Positions 7,965 through 16,469 of a DNA stretch of 64,000 nt are shown one piece after another. A program made the translations under genes and the position numbers. Below the pieces are notes generated by a model, which worked only from the letters and a program-made list of their open reading frames with translations, searched no databases and was not told the DNA's origin. The stretch's first letter is position 1. Each line of letters begins with the position of its first letter. This stretch comes from Pengzhenrongella sp031582905 (GTDB taxonomy: Bacteria > Actinomycetota > Actinomycetes > Actinomycetales > Cellulomonadaceae), in contig NZ_CP133990.1 of NCBI RefSeq assembly GCF_031582905.1, positions 2,170,001 to 2,234,000 on the forward strand, given 5' to 3'.

Positions 7965-9165
7965 CGCTGCTCGGCGCGAAGGGGTCGAGCACCACCTTGA
8001 TGCACCCGTCCTCCTTCTTCTGGAACATCTCGTAGGCACCCGGGGCCTGCTCGAGGGGCACGCGGTGGGTCCGCAGGTCGAGCACGGACAGCGGGTCGGA
8101 CGGGTCCGTGAGCAGCGGCAGGATCGTGTCGGTCCAGCGCTTCACGTGCGCCTGGCCCATGCGCAGGGTGAGCCCCTTGTCGAACATCTGCATCATCGGC
8201 ATCGGGTCCGTCGCGCCGCCGTACACCCCGACGATCGACACGGTGCCACCGCGGCGCACCGCGGAGATCGCGGCCTCGAGCGCGGCGAGCCGGTCGACGG
8301 CGACCTTCTCGATCGCCTTGCGGGCCAGGGCGTCCGGCAGCAGGCCGGCGGCCTTCTGGGCGAGCTCGAAGCCGGGCGACCCGTGCGCCTCCATGCCCAC
8401 CGCCTCGATCGTCGCGTCGGCACCGCGGCCGTCGGTCAGGTCCTGGACGGCCGCGGCGACGTCGTCCACCTCGCGCAGGTCGATGACGTCGACGCCGTGG
8501 CGGCGCGCCAGCTCGAGGCGCTCGGGGACGAGGTCGACCCCGATGACCTTGGAGGCGCCCTGGTGCGCGGCGATGCGGGCGGCCATCTGCCCGATCGGGC
8601 CGAGGCCGATGACGGCGACGGAGCCGCCGCGCGGGATGTCCGCGAACTCGACGGCCTGCCAGGCCGTCGGCAGGACGTCGGAGAGGTAGAGGTAGCGCTC
8701 GTCGGGCTGGCCGTCGTCGGGCACGACGACGGGACCGAAGTGGGCCTGCGGGACGCGCAGGTACTGCGCCTGCCCGCCGGGGACCTGGCCGTAGAGCTTG
8801 GTGTACCCGAACAGCGCCGCACCCTTGCTCTGCTCACGGACCTGCGTGGTCTCGCACTGCCCGTACAGCCCTCGGGTGCACATGAAGCACGAGCCGCACG
8901 CGATCCCGAACGGGATGACGACCCGGTCGCCGGCCTTGAGGTGGGTGACGCCCGGGCCGACCTCCTCGACGACACCCATCGACTCGTGGCCGAGCACGTC
9001 GCCCTTGTCGAGGAACATGCCGAGGGTCGAGTACAGGTGCAGGTCCGAGCCGCAGATGGCGGTCGACGTGACCCGGATGACGGCATCCGTCGGTTCCTGG
9101 ATCCGCGGGTCCGGGACGTCCTCCACGGTGACCTTCTCGGTTCCCTGCCAGGTCAGTGCCCTCAT
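7954..9165 (-). CDS. Zinc-dependent alcohol dehydrogenase (MDR family)
   Basis: An intact 403-residue medium-chain dehydrogenase/reductase. Catalytic zinc ligands are Cys38 (TAICGSD) and His60-Glu61 (LGHESMG). The structural zinc site has Cys90, Cys93, Cys96 and Cys104 in the segment ACGSCFMCTRGLYGQC. The NAD(P) site is VIGLGPIGQMAARIA near residue 210. The length and insertions match the formaldehyde-dehydrogenase-like or threonine-dehydrogenase-like subgroup annotated as zinc-dependent alcohol dehydrogenase. The substrate cannot be fixed from sequence; aldehyde detoxification is plausible. It overlaps the downstream STAS gene. Confidence 0.92.
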   Translation of the reverse strand: MRALTWQGTEKVTVEDVPDPRIQEPTDAVIRVTSTAICGSDLHLYSTLGMFLDKGDVLGHESMGVVEEVGPGVTHLKAGDRVVIPFGIACGSCFMCTRGLYGQCETTQVREQSKGAALFGYTKLYGQVPGGQAQYLRVPQAHFGPVVVPDDGQPDERYLYLSDVLPTAWQAVEFADIPRGGSVAVIGLGPIGQMAARIAAHQGASKVIGVDLVPERLELARRHGVDVIDLREVDDVAAAVQDLTDGRGADATIEAVGMEAHGSPGFELAQKAAGLLPDALARKAIEKVAVDRLAALEAAISAVRRGGTVSIVGVYGGATDPMPMMQMFDKGLTLRMGQAHVKRWTDTILPLLTDPSDPLSVLDLRTHRVPLEQAPGAYEMFQKKEDGCIKVVLDPFAPSSDGS

Positions 9166-9294
9166 CGCGCGTCCTCACGTCGTCATGTCCGCATGTTCGG
9201 TCGCGTCCCACGCTCGCACCCGGACGCACCGTCCGCATCCGCACGCGGGCGCGCGCGGGCCGCACGCGCGGCCAAGGCGCGACAGCATGGGGGC

Positions 9295-9828
9295 ATGACC
9301 CACGGTGGACCGGTGCACGGCGACCGGCACGAGACCCCGACGGAGCGGCTGGACCGGAACTGGAACGAGCTGCTCCAGGAGCTGCGGGTCACGCAGACCG
9401 GCGTCCAGATCCTCACCGGCTTCCTGCTGACCCTGGCGTTCCAGGCCCGGTTCACCGACCTGGACGACTACCAGCAGGCGCTGTACCTGGTGCTCGTCGT
9501 GCTCGCCGTGGTCACCACCGGCCTCATCGTGGCGCCCGTGAGCCTGCACCGGATCATGTTCCGCAAGCACCTCAAGCGGGAGCTGGTGGACGCCGCCGAC
9601 CGCCTCGCCCGGGCGGGGCTCGCGTTCCTCGCGCTGACCATCGCGGGCGCCGCGATGCTCGTGTTCGACGTCGTCCTGGACCGCACCGCCGGGCGGGTCG
9701 TCGGCGGCGCGGCGATCGCGGTCCTCGCCGTGCTGTGGGTCGCCGTCCCCCTGCGGCTGACGCGCACGGCGCGCGCGGACGCCGGGGACGGCGCGGACGG
9801 CGGGGACGCCGGCAACCCGGACGCCTGA
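9295..9828 (+). CDS. DUF6328 family membrane protein
   Basis: A 177-residue protein. The N-terminal region has ERLDRNWNELLQELRVTQTG, which is the signature of the actinobacterial DUF6328 family, and then four hydrophobic segments: about residues 40-55 (ILTGFLLTLAF), 61-82, 106-126 and 138-155. The end is a Gly/Asp-rich tail. It is a small inner-membrane protein of unknown role. The ATG at 9295 gives the family-typical N-terminus. It is intact and lies 130 bases from the divergent dehydrogenase gene. The following DUF2231 gene on the same strand is also a small membrane protein. Confidence 0.85.
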   Translation: MTHGGPVHGDRHETPTERLDRNWNELLQELRVTQTGVQILTGFLLTLAFQARFTDLDDYQQALYLVLVVLAVVTTGLIVAPVSLHRIMFRKHLKRELVDAADRLARAGLAFLALTIAGAAMLVFDVVLDRTAGRVVGGAAIAVLAVLWVAVPLRLTRTARADAGDGADGGDAGNPDA

Positions 9829-9942
9829 CCGCGTCCGTCGGGGTGGGCGTGCGGCCCCCGACGGGACGCTCCATGCTGGACCGACCGACGCCGCCCCCCG
9901 TCGCCCGGGGCCGGTCGACCCGCCCATCCCCTGGAGGACCGC

Positions 9943-10618
9943 ATGGCTGTGCACGGCACCACGAACCCCCCACGTCCCGCCGCGGCGCCGAGCCCACACC
10001 CGTCCTGGTGGACGCCGCGATGCGCCTCGAGCATGCCGAGTCGCTCGACCCCTGGGTCGACCGGCTGGCCCCCGCGGCGGCCGCCCTCATCAAGGACCGG
10101 AAGGTCGCCGACCTGCTGCACGGCAAGGCCATGGGTCACGCGTTGCACCCGCTGCTCACCGACGTGCCGATCGGGACGTGGTCCAGCGCGTTCGTGCTCG
10201 ACCTCGTCGGCGGCAAGCGGAGCCGCCCGGCCGCGCAGCGGCTCATCGCCACCGGCATCCTCGCCTCGCTGCCGACGATCGCCACCGGCATGGCCGAGTG
10301 GGCGGCGAGCGGTGACCAGCCCGCGCGCCGCGTCGGCGTCGTCCACGCGGCGGCCAACTCCGTGGGCCTGGGCCTGTACGTGATGTCCTACCGAGCCCGC
10401 CGCCGCGGTCGCCACGGTGTCGGCGTGCTCACGAGCTTCGCCGCGCTCTCCGTCGTGGGCGTGAGCGGGTTCCTCGGCGCGCACCTGTCGATCGCCCGGA
10501 AGGTCGGGACGCGCGACGAGACCTTCGTCGCCCAGGTGCCGCTCGGCGGCGACGGCGCCGCGAAGCCCGACGACTTCCGGGTGCCCGGCTCGGGCTCGGC
10601 CCCGGTCCTGACGCCTGA
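9943..10618 (+). CDS. DUF2231-type membrane protein, one or two frame joins
   Basis: The start is MAVHGTTNPPRPAAA after a clear CTGGAGG ribosome site. The frame then changes near 9985, so that PTPVLVDAAMRLEHAESLDP follows. The core has KAMGHALHPLLTDVPIGTWS, ATGILASLPTIATGMAEW, GVVHAAANSVGLGLYVMS and LSVVGVSGFLGAHLS, that is three or four membrane helices of the DUF2231 type, with His residues at the membrane face as in haem- or quinone-associated small proteins. The uninterrupted frame would run through the strong hairpin at 10639-10670 and into the Mn-catalase gene. I therefore suggest a second lost base near 10590 and a TGA at 10616-10618; this end is uncertain. Confidence 0.7.
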
Positions 10619-10638
10619 CACCCTGGTGACACGCACGC

Positions 10639-10670
10639 GGGGCCGGCACGTCGCTCGACGTGCCGGCCCC
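10639..10670. terminator. Bidirectional intrinsic terminator-like hairpin
   Basis: A perfect 15-bp inverted repeat, GGGGCCGGCACGTCG and its complement, separated by two bases. It lies between the convergent DUF2231 (+) and Mn-catalase (-) genes. No T-run follows, as is common for actinobacterial terminators. It would serve both genes. Confidence 0.75.
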
Positions 10671-10683
10671 GACGTGTGTCGTC

Positions 10684-11564
10684 CTACTCCCGGTGCAGCT
10701 TGTCCTGCAGCTTCCCGGACATCTTCTCCACCGTGTTCGGCAGGTCCGTCGTGCCGTAGAACCGCGCGTCGGGACGGGTGGGCGGCGGCATCGTGACGCC
10801 GGCCGGCGGCTCGGCGAGGTACGTGAACTCCCCCTTGCCGTCCGGCGTGGGGCCCGAGGCCCAGCTGCCCTCGGACGCGTGCTGGCCGTCGGAGAAGTTG
10901 ATGTACTGGTAGGAGACGCTGCGGTCCTCCTTGTCCAGCGGGAAGTTGCTCGGCACCGGCAGCTCCTCCAGGCCCTCCTCGCGCAGCTCGGCGGCAGCGG
11001 CGATCCACTGGTTCTGGTGCATGGTGTCGCGGGCGAGGAGGAACCCGAGCAGGTCCCGCACCCCGGCGTCGTCGGTCATGTGGTAGAGCCGGGCGACCTG
11101 GACGCGGCCCTGCATCTCGGCGTTGGCGTTGGCCGTGAAGTCAGCCAGCAGGTTGCCGCTCGCGGTGATGTAGCTGCCGCTCCACGGGTTCCCCATGGAG
11201 TCGACCGGGCGGGCGCCGGCGCCCGCCACGATCGCGTGCTGCAGGTCGGTGCCGCCGATGACGGCGGCGACCGTCGGGTCGTTCTGGATGGCGTCCTCGG
11301 TGATGCCGAGGGGGCCTTCTCGAGGAGCTGGGCGATCATCGTCGCGAGCATCTCGACGTGGCCCATCTCCTCCGCGCCGATGCCGAAGAGCAGGTCGCGG
11401 TACTTGCCCGGGATGTGGGCGTTCCACGACTGGAACCCGTACTGCATGGCGACGGTGATCTCGCCGTACTGGCCGCCGAGCACCTCCTGCAGCTTGCGGG
11501 CGTAGACGGCGTCGGGCTTGTCCGGGCTGGCACGGTGCTGCAGCTCCTGGCGGTGGAAGAACAT
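10684..11564 (-). CDS. Manganese (non-haem) catalase, one frame join
   Basis: Breaks down hydrogen peroxide with a dimanganese centre. About 293 residues after one join. The start MFFHRQELQHRASPDKPDAV is typical. Metal ligands are visible in YGEITVAMQYGFQSW (Glu near 35), GIGAEEMGHVEML (Glu and His near 65-69), NANAEMQGRVQVARLYHMT and ARDTMHQNQWIAAAAEL. The long C-terminal arm ends KMSGKLQDKLHRE. The frame break is in the run of C (minus strand) at about 11308-11314: one extra base restores LLEKAPLGITEDAIQND. It shares a terminator hairpin with the DUF2231 gene. Together with trehalose, ChaB and Ku functions it adds to a stress-protection theme. Confidence 0.9.
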
Positions 11565-11727
11565 CGAGGGCCCCCGTCCGGGGCGCGGGGCCCCACGGTC
11601 GTCCGACGCGGCGGACTGCCGCATCGCTTCGCGTCAGAAGTACCTCAGGGCCAAGGGGGCGGCAACCGGGCGAGCGCGCGACCACGCGGGCCCGGATACC
11701 CGCTTCCGGGCGCGCTGATGCGCGGGT

Positions 11728-12492
11728 TCAGGCATCCTGGGACGCCGACCGCGGCGACCGCGAGGAACCGGCAGCACGACGCGCGTCGGCGAGCACACCG
11801 AGGATCGTCGGTTCGAGCTCGGGGTCGGCGAGGATGCGGAAGTGGCCGGGCGTACGCAGGTGCACGTTCGTCGCCCCCTCGAGGTCGCTGCCGCCCGGGA
11901 TGTGCGGGTCCCACGGCCCCGAGATCGACGTGATCCGCGCGTTGGCGACCAGGTCGGCGGTGAGGGCGGCCAGGACGGCGTCGGTCGGCATGAAGGCCCG
12001 CAGGGTCGGGACAGGCATCCACCGCGCGTACGGCGACCCGCCGAACGGCGTGTTGATCGTCGCCATCGCGAGCACCCGGGTGCCCGGGTCGTGGTGGAGC
12101 ATGACGTACTTGCCGATGAGGCCGCCCTTGCTGTGCCCGACCAGGACGACGTCGCGCAGGTCCCGCTCCTCGAGCAGGTCGGCGACCAGTCGCGCCATGT
12201 CCGGCACCGAGCCGCGGTTGTAGCCGAGCGCCGGCACGACGTGCACGGGATGACCGTGCCGGTGCAGCCGGGCGGCGAGCGGGCGCATGAACTGCCACGG
12301 CTCGTAGACGCCGGGGATGACCACGACGGCCGGCTCGCGCGGGTCCGGCGGGTCGGTGAAGTGGTCCGCGCCGCCGCGGCGCACCATGCCGGCGACCTGC
12401 CCCACCGTGACGTAGGCGTAGTCCTTCGCCCACCACACCGCCCGGCGCGCGAGGAGCGGCAGCCGGGCCAGCCGGTCCGCGATCCTCAGCAC
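11728..12492 (-). CDS. Alpha/beta-hydrolase, lipase-like
   Basis: A 254-residue protein. The nucleophile elbow is VVLVGHSKGGLIGKYV with Ser121. VVVIPGVYEPWQFMRPLA (residues about 56-73) gives the oxyanion region, and INTPFGGSPYARWMP follows as in triacylglycerol-lipase-like and PGAP1-like hydrolases. The terminal His is probably in LRTPGHFRILADPE near residue 220. The N-terminal LPLLARRAVWWAKDYAYVTV could be a membrane-touching helix. The GTG at 12492 overlaps the stop of the next upstream hydrolase gene by seven bases, so both are likely one transcript. The substrate is unknown; lipid ester is a fair guess. Confidence 0.8.
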   Translation of the reverse strand: MLRIADRLARLPLLARRAVWWAKDYAYVTVGQVAGMVRRGGADHFTDPPDPREPAVVVIPGVYEPWQFMRPLAARLHRHGHPVHVVPALGYNRGSVPDMARLVADLLEERDLRDVVLVGHSKGGLIGKYVMLHHDPGTRVLAMATINTPFGGSPYARWMPVPTLRAFMPTDAVLAALTADLVANARITSISGPWDPHIPGGSDLEGATNVHLRTPGHFRILADPELEPTILGVLADARRAAGSSRSPRSASQDA

Positions 12493-13226
12493 GTCACACC
12501 GTGGCACAGGCCGCTCACGGCCTCCGGGTGGCTGTACATCGCCACGTGACCGGCGTCGGGGACCTCGGTCGCGGTGCCGCGTGGGGCGGAGTCGGCCAGG
12601 CGCCGCACCCACGACGACGGCGCGATGGGGTCGTTCGCTCCGCGCACCACGAGCACGGGGTCGGTGACCTGCGCGATGCGCTCGTGGATGCGGTAGCCGA
12701 GCATGTGCGGCAGCGTCGCGAGGTACCGGCGGGGTCCGGCGCGCAGGTAGTCGGCGGTGATGAGCGCGTTGACGCGCATCGGCTCGTGCCGGGCGTCGCG
12801 CAGCAGCCGCAGCCCCTGCCGGACGGCGCTGCGGGCGTCGTCGTCGACGACGGGTCCGATGAGGACTCCGCCCGTCGCCACCCCGGGGTGCGCGGCGAGG
12901 ACCTCGGTCACCACCTGGCATCCCATGGAGTGCCCGACGAGCACCGGGGCGGGGACGCCGTCGGCCGCCAGCCGGTCCAGGAGCGCCGCGACGACGTCGG
13001 CGAGGGCGGGCACGTCGAGCGCGGGTCCCGGCCGCCCGCTCGCGCCGAACCCGGGGAGGTCCACGGCGAGCACGTGGCTGCCCCTCGCCAGGACGTCCAC
13101 CAGCGGGCGGAAGTACCGTCCGGACATCCCGATGCCGTGGACGAGCACGAACGGTGGCGCGCCGGGGTCACCGGCCCGGGTGACGGCGAGGTCGTAGCCG
13201 CCCGCCGGGACCGTCGACGTCCTCAC
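12486..13226 (-). CDS. Alpha/beta-hydrolase
   Basis: An intact 246-residue hydrolase. Motifs are FVLVHGIGMSGRYFRPL (oxyanion HG near residue 30), VLVGHSMGCQVV (nucleophile Ser100), VVRGANDPIAPSSW (acid Asp) and DAGHVAMYSHPEAV (catalytic His). This is the standard fold of small esterases and C-C hydrolases; the substrate cannot be named. It starts with GTG and overlaps the stop of the SRPBCC gene by four bases, and its own stop overlaps the downstream lipase-like gene. The three genes form a tight minus-strand operon. Confidence 0.85.
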   Translation of the reverse strand: MRTSTVPAGGYDLAVTRAGDPGAPPFVLVHGIGMSGRYFRPLVDVLARGSHVLAVDLPGFGASGRPGPALDVPALADVVAALLDRLAADGVPAPVLVGHSMGCQVVTEVLAAHPGVATGGVLIGPVVDDDARSAVRQGLRLLRDARHEPMRVNALITADYLRAGPRRYLATLPHMLGYRIHERIAQVTDPVLVVRGANDPIAPSSWVRRLADSAPRGTATEVPDAGHVAMYSHPEAVSGLCHGVTC

Positions 13227-13680
13227 GGGTGCGACGAGCCGGTGGCGTCCCCGCGGCCCTCCGCGAGGAGCGCGAGCCGGTCGAGCGTCTCGCGGTTGCG
13301 CGGGATGAGCAGCAGCTGACGCAGCGCCTGGGGGACGAGCGTCCCCGGCCCGCGGACGGCGTCCTCGGCCATCGACACCGTGCAGCCGTCGGCGTCGGGG
13401 ACGACCTCGATCCGGATGCGCGCCTCACCGAGCGGCCAGCCCCGCGCCTGCAGCTCCAGCCGGCTCTCGCCGTCCCAGCGCCGCGAGACCGTCTTGTCGT
13501 TGATCACGAGCGGCCACGCGCCGGCCGAGTGGTGGATCGTCGAGCCGGCGGCCGGCCACGCCGGGTCGACCGAGCGGATCCGGGACGCCCCGACCACCCA
13601 GGCGGCGTACGACCACCCGTCCTCGAGGATCGCGAGGACGGACTCGGGGGACACCGCACGTGCTTGGAGACCACTGCCAT
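13223..13680 (-). CDS. SRPBCC (polyketide cyclase-like) family protein, one frame join
   Basis: A START/Bet v1-like helix-grip protein of about 152 residues. The main frame reads SPESVLAILEDGWSYAAWVV, then IRSVDPAWPAAGSTIHHSAG and ends GRGDATGSSHP. An upstream ATG at 13680 gives MAVVSKHVR in another frame. One extra G at the GG near 13655 joins it as MAVVSKHVRVSPESVL, the usual N-terminus for this family. Family members bind hydrophobic ligands; the role is unknown. The stop overlaps the start of the downstream hydrolase. The join position is inferred. Confidence 0.75.
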
Positions 13681-13759
13681 GCGGAGCAAACTACGCGTCC
13701 ACCACCGGGCGGCAACCGGGCGGCAACCGGAAGGCGTCGGCCCCGCGCCGGACGCACGA

Positions 13760-13791
13760 CCGCCCGGGACCCGTGGACGGGTCCCGGGCGG
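13760..13791 (-). terminator. Strong hairpin, probable terminator of the DUF4383 gene
   Basis: A perfect 14-bp inverted repeat, CCGCCCGGGACCCG and its complement, around a TGGA loop. It lies 32 bases beyond the stop of the DUF4383 gene on the minus strand and before the SRPBCC operon, so it probably separates the two transcripts. Confidence 0.7.
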
Positions 13792-13823
13792 TACGACCGC
13801 TCCGGCGCCTGCGGCGCGGGTCG

Positions 13824-14276
13824 TCAGCGCGTGGTGCGCGTGCGGTCCTTGCGCGGCCACAGCGCGATCGCGAGGCCGGCGAGGGCGCTGACGATGTGCA
13901 GGCCGTTGTCGGCGCCGTTGATGTTGAGGATGTTCGCGTCCGGGTCGTTGGCCACGATCAGGCCGTAGACGAACGTGGCGCCGTACACGACGAAGAGGAT
14001 CCAGCCGAAGGTCCGGGCGCTGCCGTCCCTCTTCCACATGACCAGGCCGAGGATCCCGATGAGGATGTGCACGATGTTGTGCAGCGGGTTGACGGCGAAC
14101 CCGAGCAGCGTCTGGTCGTGGTTGTGCTCGGTGAACCCGTCGAAGCCCGTGACGAGGAATCCGGCGAGCCCGACGAGCAGGTAGACGGCGCCGATGATGA
14201 GGGCGAGCCACTGGTGCGTGTTGCGGCCGCGGTCCGCGGTGCCGGCACCCGTGCCGACGTTGGTGGGGTGGGTCAT
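13824..14276 (-). CDS. DUF4383 family membrane protein
   Basis: An intact 150-residue protein with four membrane helices: roughly residues 23-45 (LALIIGAVYLLVGLAGFLV), 62-82 (NPLHNIVHILIGILGLVMW), 90-110 and 125-142. The motif NPLHNIVHILIG is characteristic of the DUF4383 family. Its function is unknown. The ATG at 14276 gives a short hydrophilic leader, MTHPTNVGTGAGTADRGRNT. It is divergent from the lipoprotein gene; the shared intergenic region holds a palindrome at 14348-14364 that could be an operator for either gene. A strong terminator follows the gene. Confidence 0.85.
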   Translation of the reverse strand: MTHPTNVGTGAGTADRGRNTHQWLALIIGAVYLLVGLAGFLVTGFDGFTEHNHDQTLLGFAVNPLHNIVHILIGILGLVMWKRDGSARTFGWILFVVYGATFVYGLIVANDPDANILNINGADNGLHIVSALAGLAIALWPRKDRTRTTR

Positions 14277-14347
14277 GGTGTCCTCCGACGTGTGTGGGCG
14301 AGGCGCGGGTGGCGTCCTGCCCGTGCAGACGCGTGCACCCGGCCGCT

Positions 14348-14364
14348 CGTTGTCGCGGACAACG
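14348..14364. promoter_or_regulatory. Candidate operator palindrome
   Basis: CGTTGTC and GACAACG flank GCG, a perfect 7+3+7 inverted repeat in the 186-base region between the divergent DUF4383 and lipoprotein genes. Its size and spacer resemble operators of TetR- or LacI-type repressors. No repressor gene lies beside it, so the binding protein is unknown. Confidence 0.45.
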
Positions 14365-14462
14365 TTTCCGCAGGTCGGGTCGCGCCGCATCCCGAGACGC
14401 TGCCGCCCGGCGGCCGTCGTCGACGGGTCGCGCCGGGGCGTGCTGCGGCGTTGACTGTCCCC

Positions 14463-14834
14463 ATGAACAGCACCCGACGCCTTCTCGCCGTGACCGCCGG
14501 TGCCCTGGCCGCCGGTCTCGTCGCCGGCTGCAGCCAGCCGTCCTTCGCCTTCCGCCAGGACGACCCCATCGGTTACACGGCCTGCCGTGACGCCGTCGCC
14601 GCGCAGGCGATGGACGACGGGGACGAGTTCGAGGAGCTGATGGGCACCATCGCCGCCGCCGCGGCCGCCTCGGAGACCGGCGACATCCGCGACACGGTCA
14701 GCCCGCCGGTCGACCCCGAGGAGCTCGAGCGCGTCGGCGCCGAGGACGACCAGGTGTACACCGTCGACGTCGACGAGCTCCTCGAGGCGTGCGAGGGCGT
14801 CGGCTTCGCGGCCGACGACGTCGAGGTCGAGTAG
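14463..14834 (+). CDS. Putative lipoprotein, 123 aa
   Basis: The N-terminus MNSTRRLLAVTAGALAAGLV is a classic type II signal peptide with the lipobox LVAGC, so Cys23 would be lipidated and the protein anchored outside the membrane. The mature part is acidic, with DDPIGYTACRDAVAAQAMDD, a long Ala run (about residues 62-70) and a Cys in LLEACEGVGFAADDVEVE. Two cysteines in the mature part (CRDAV, EACEG) could form a disulfide. No known domain. The ATG at 14463 is set by the signal peptide. The PQQ-type propeller gene follows after 32 bases on the same strand. Confidence 0.8.
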   Translation: MNSTRRLLAVTAGALAAGLVAGCSQPSFAFRQDDPIGYTACRDAVAAQAMDDGDEFEELMGTIAAAAAASETGDIRDTVSPPVDPEELERVGAEDDQVYTVDVDELLEACEGVGFAADDVEVE

Positions 14835-14866
14835 CCGGACCCGCGGCGACGCGCTGAGGAGAGGCC

Positions 14867-16459
14867 GTGCCCAGCCCGCGAGCGCGGATGCAGGACGTCG
14901 TCCTCGAGGAGGCCGGCGACGACGTCCCGGGCGCCCCCGCGGACGGCAACCCGGGGCCGGGCGGTCCGGCGACCCGCGGGTCGCGGGGAGGTCGGCGGCG
15001 CTGGTGGGTGGCGGTGGCGGTCCTCGCCGTCGTGGCCGTGGCGGGCACGGCCCAGGGTGACGAACCGGTCCCCGCCCTCCCGCCGGGGGTCGAAGGTGCG
15101 CTCGCGCCGGTGGACCGCCCTCTCACCGAGCTGTGGCGGATGCCCGCCCGGTCGGTCTCCGGCCTGGCCGTGGTCGACGGCCTGCTGGTGGGGGCGCTGG
15201 TCGACGCCGAGGGCTCCGCGGACGTGGTCGGCCTCGACCCCGTCTCCGGCGCCGAGGCGTGGCGCACCCGCGTGCTCGACGGCGGCCCGCTCACCGGCCG
15301 GGTGCGCTGCGTCACCCCCGGCGCCCCGGCCGACGACCCTGCCGGGCCGGACGCCGGGGACGGCGTCCCGGCCCCGCGGGTGACCGCGTGCGTCGTCGTC
15401 GACGAGCTGCGCCCGCTGGACGGCTTCACGCGCCCCGGGGAGCAGCGGCCGGCGAGCGTCCGGCTCGTGATCGTCGACGCCGCGGACGGGTCCGTCCTGC
15501 ACGACGCCGCCGCGCCCCCGACGACGACCGTCGCCGCACTCGGCCCGGACCTCGTGCGCAGCGACGTGGACGACGAGGGGCTGCTGCGGGTCAGCCGCAC
15601 CGACGCCACGGCACGCACCGTGCGGTGGTCGTTCACCGGGCCGGAGCCGCTCCCCGAGACGCGCTACGGCATGCGCGCGTGGGTGACGACCCGGGACGAC
15701 CTGGTGCTCGCCGGCGGCGACACCGGGTGGGTCCTGACCGCCGATGGCGCCGTGGTGCACACCTGGCGGCCACGCACCGACGGGGCCGGGTGGGCCGAGG
15801 TGGTCGCTGACGGCCTGCTGGCCCAACCCGCACCGGCGCAGCGCGTCGGCCCGGGCGGGGACCAGGACGGCGACGAGGGTGGTGACCGGCGCGACGACCG
15901 GCGCGACGCGCAGCGCGTCGACCGGCCGGCCGGCGACCCGGACGCCGACCCCGAGTCCGCGGTCGTCGAGATCGTGGAGCTCGCGACCGGGCGCACGTCC
16001 GGCGTCCAGGGGCTGCCGGTGCTCACCTCGGTCGACGACGGCAGCACCCCCGGCCTCGTCCTGGTCCGGCAGCGTGGCGAGTCCGTGGCCGGCTACGACG
16101 GGACGACCGGCCGGGAGTCCTGGAGGATCCCCGACGAGGCCACCAGCGCCGCGCTCGTGGTCGACGGGCGGGTCGTCCTCGCGGGCGAGGACTCGCTGAC
16201 GGCGCTCGACGCGGTCACCGGCGAGCGTCTGTGGTCCACCCCGGTCCGCCGGGTCTCCCGCGTGGGGCCGGTCACCGACGGGCGGCTCGTGCTCACCGGC
16301 CGCCCGCACCCGACCGACGGCATGGTGCTCGGCGCGTACGGGATCGACGACGGCCGGCTCCGGTGGGACACCGACGTGCCCAACGACGTCAACCGCCTGC
16401 GGGTCGCCGACGGGCGGCTGTTCGCGCTCACGCCGTACGAGCTCGTCGCCCTCGGCTGA
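14867..16459 (+). CDS. Membrane-anchored PQQ-type beta-propeller protein
   Basis: An intact 530-residue protein. A short cytoplasmic head (residues 1-45) is followed by one membrane segment (about 46-61, WWVAVAVLAVVAVAG) and a large outside domain. That domain has repeated blades of the type VVGLDPVSGAEAWRTRVLDG, VAGYDGTTGRESWRIP, LTALDAVTGERLWSTPV and GAYGIDDGRLRWDTDVP, the outer-membrane BamB or PQQ-dehydrogenase-like repeat. No PQQ or catalytic residues are evident, so a scaffold or sensing role is more likely than dehydrogenase activity. A region of residues 320-365 is a charged linker (GDQDGDEGGDRRDDRRDAQR type). It lies between the lipoprotein gene and the convergent amidohydrolase. Confidence 0.85.
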   Translation: MPSPRARMQDVVLEEAGDDVPGAPADGNPGPGGPATRGSRGGRRRWWVAVAVLAVVAVAGTAQGDEPVPALPPGVEGALAPVDRPLTELWRMPARSVSGLAVVDGLLVGALVDAEGSADVVGLDPVSGAEAWRTRVLDGGPLTGRVRCVTPGAPADDPAGPDAGDGVPAPRVTACVVVDELRPLDGFTRPGEQRPASVRLVIVDAADGSVLHDAAAPPTTTVAALGPDLVRSDVDDEGLLRVSRTDATARTVRWSFTGPEPLPETRYGMRAWVTTRDDLVLAGGDTGWVLTADGAVVHTWRPRTDGAGWAEVVADGLLAQPAPAQRVGPGGDQDGDEGGDRRDDRRDAQRVDRPAGDPDADPESAVVEIVELATGRTSGVQGLPVLTSVDDGSTPGLVLVRQRGESVAGYDGTTGRESWRIPDEATSAALVVDGRVVLAGEDSLTALDAVTGERLWSTPVRRVSRVGPVTDGRLVLTGRPHPTDGMVLGAYGIDDGRLRWDTDVPNDVNRLRVADGRLFALTPYELVALG

Positions 16460-16469
16460 CGCGGGCGCG

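Noticed and set aside
13228..14462. Plus-strand open frame running into the lipoprotein gene
   Set aside because: Only the part from ATG 14463 shows a signal peptide and lipobox; upstream is shadow of the SRPBCC and DUF4383 genes.
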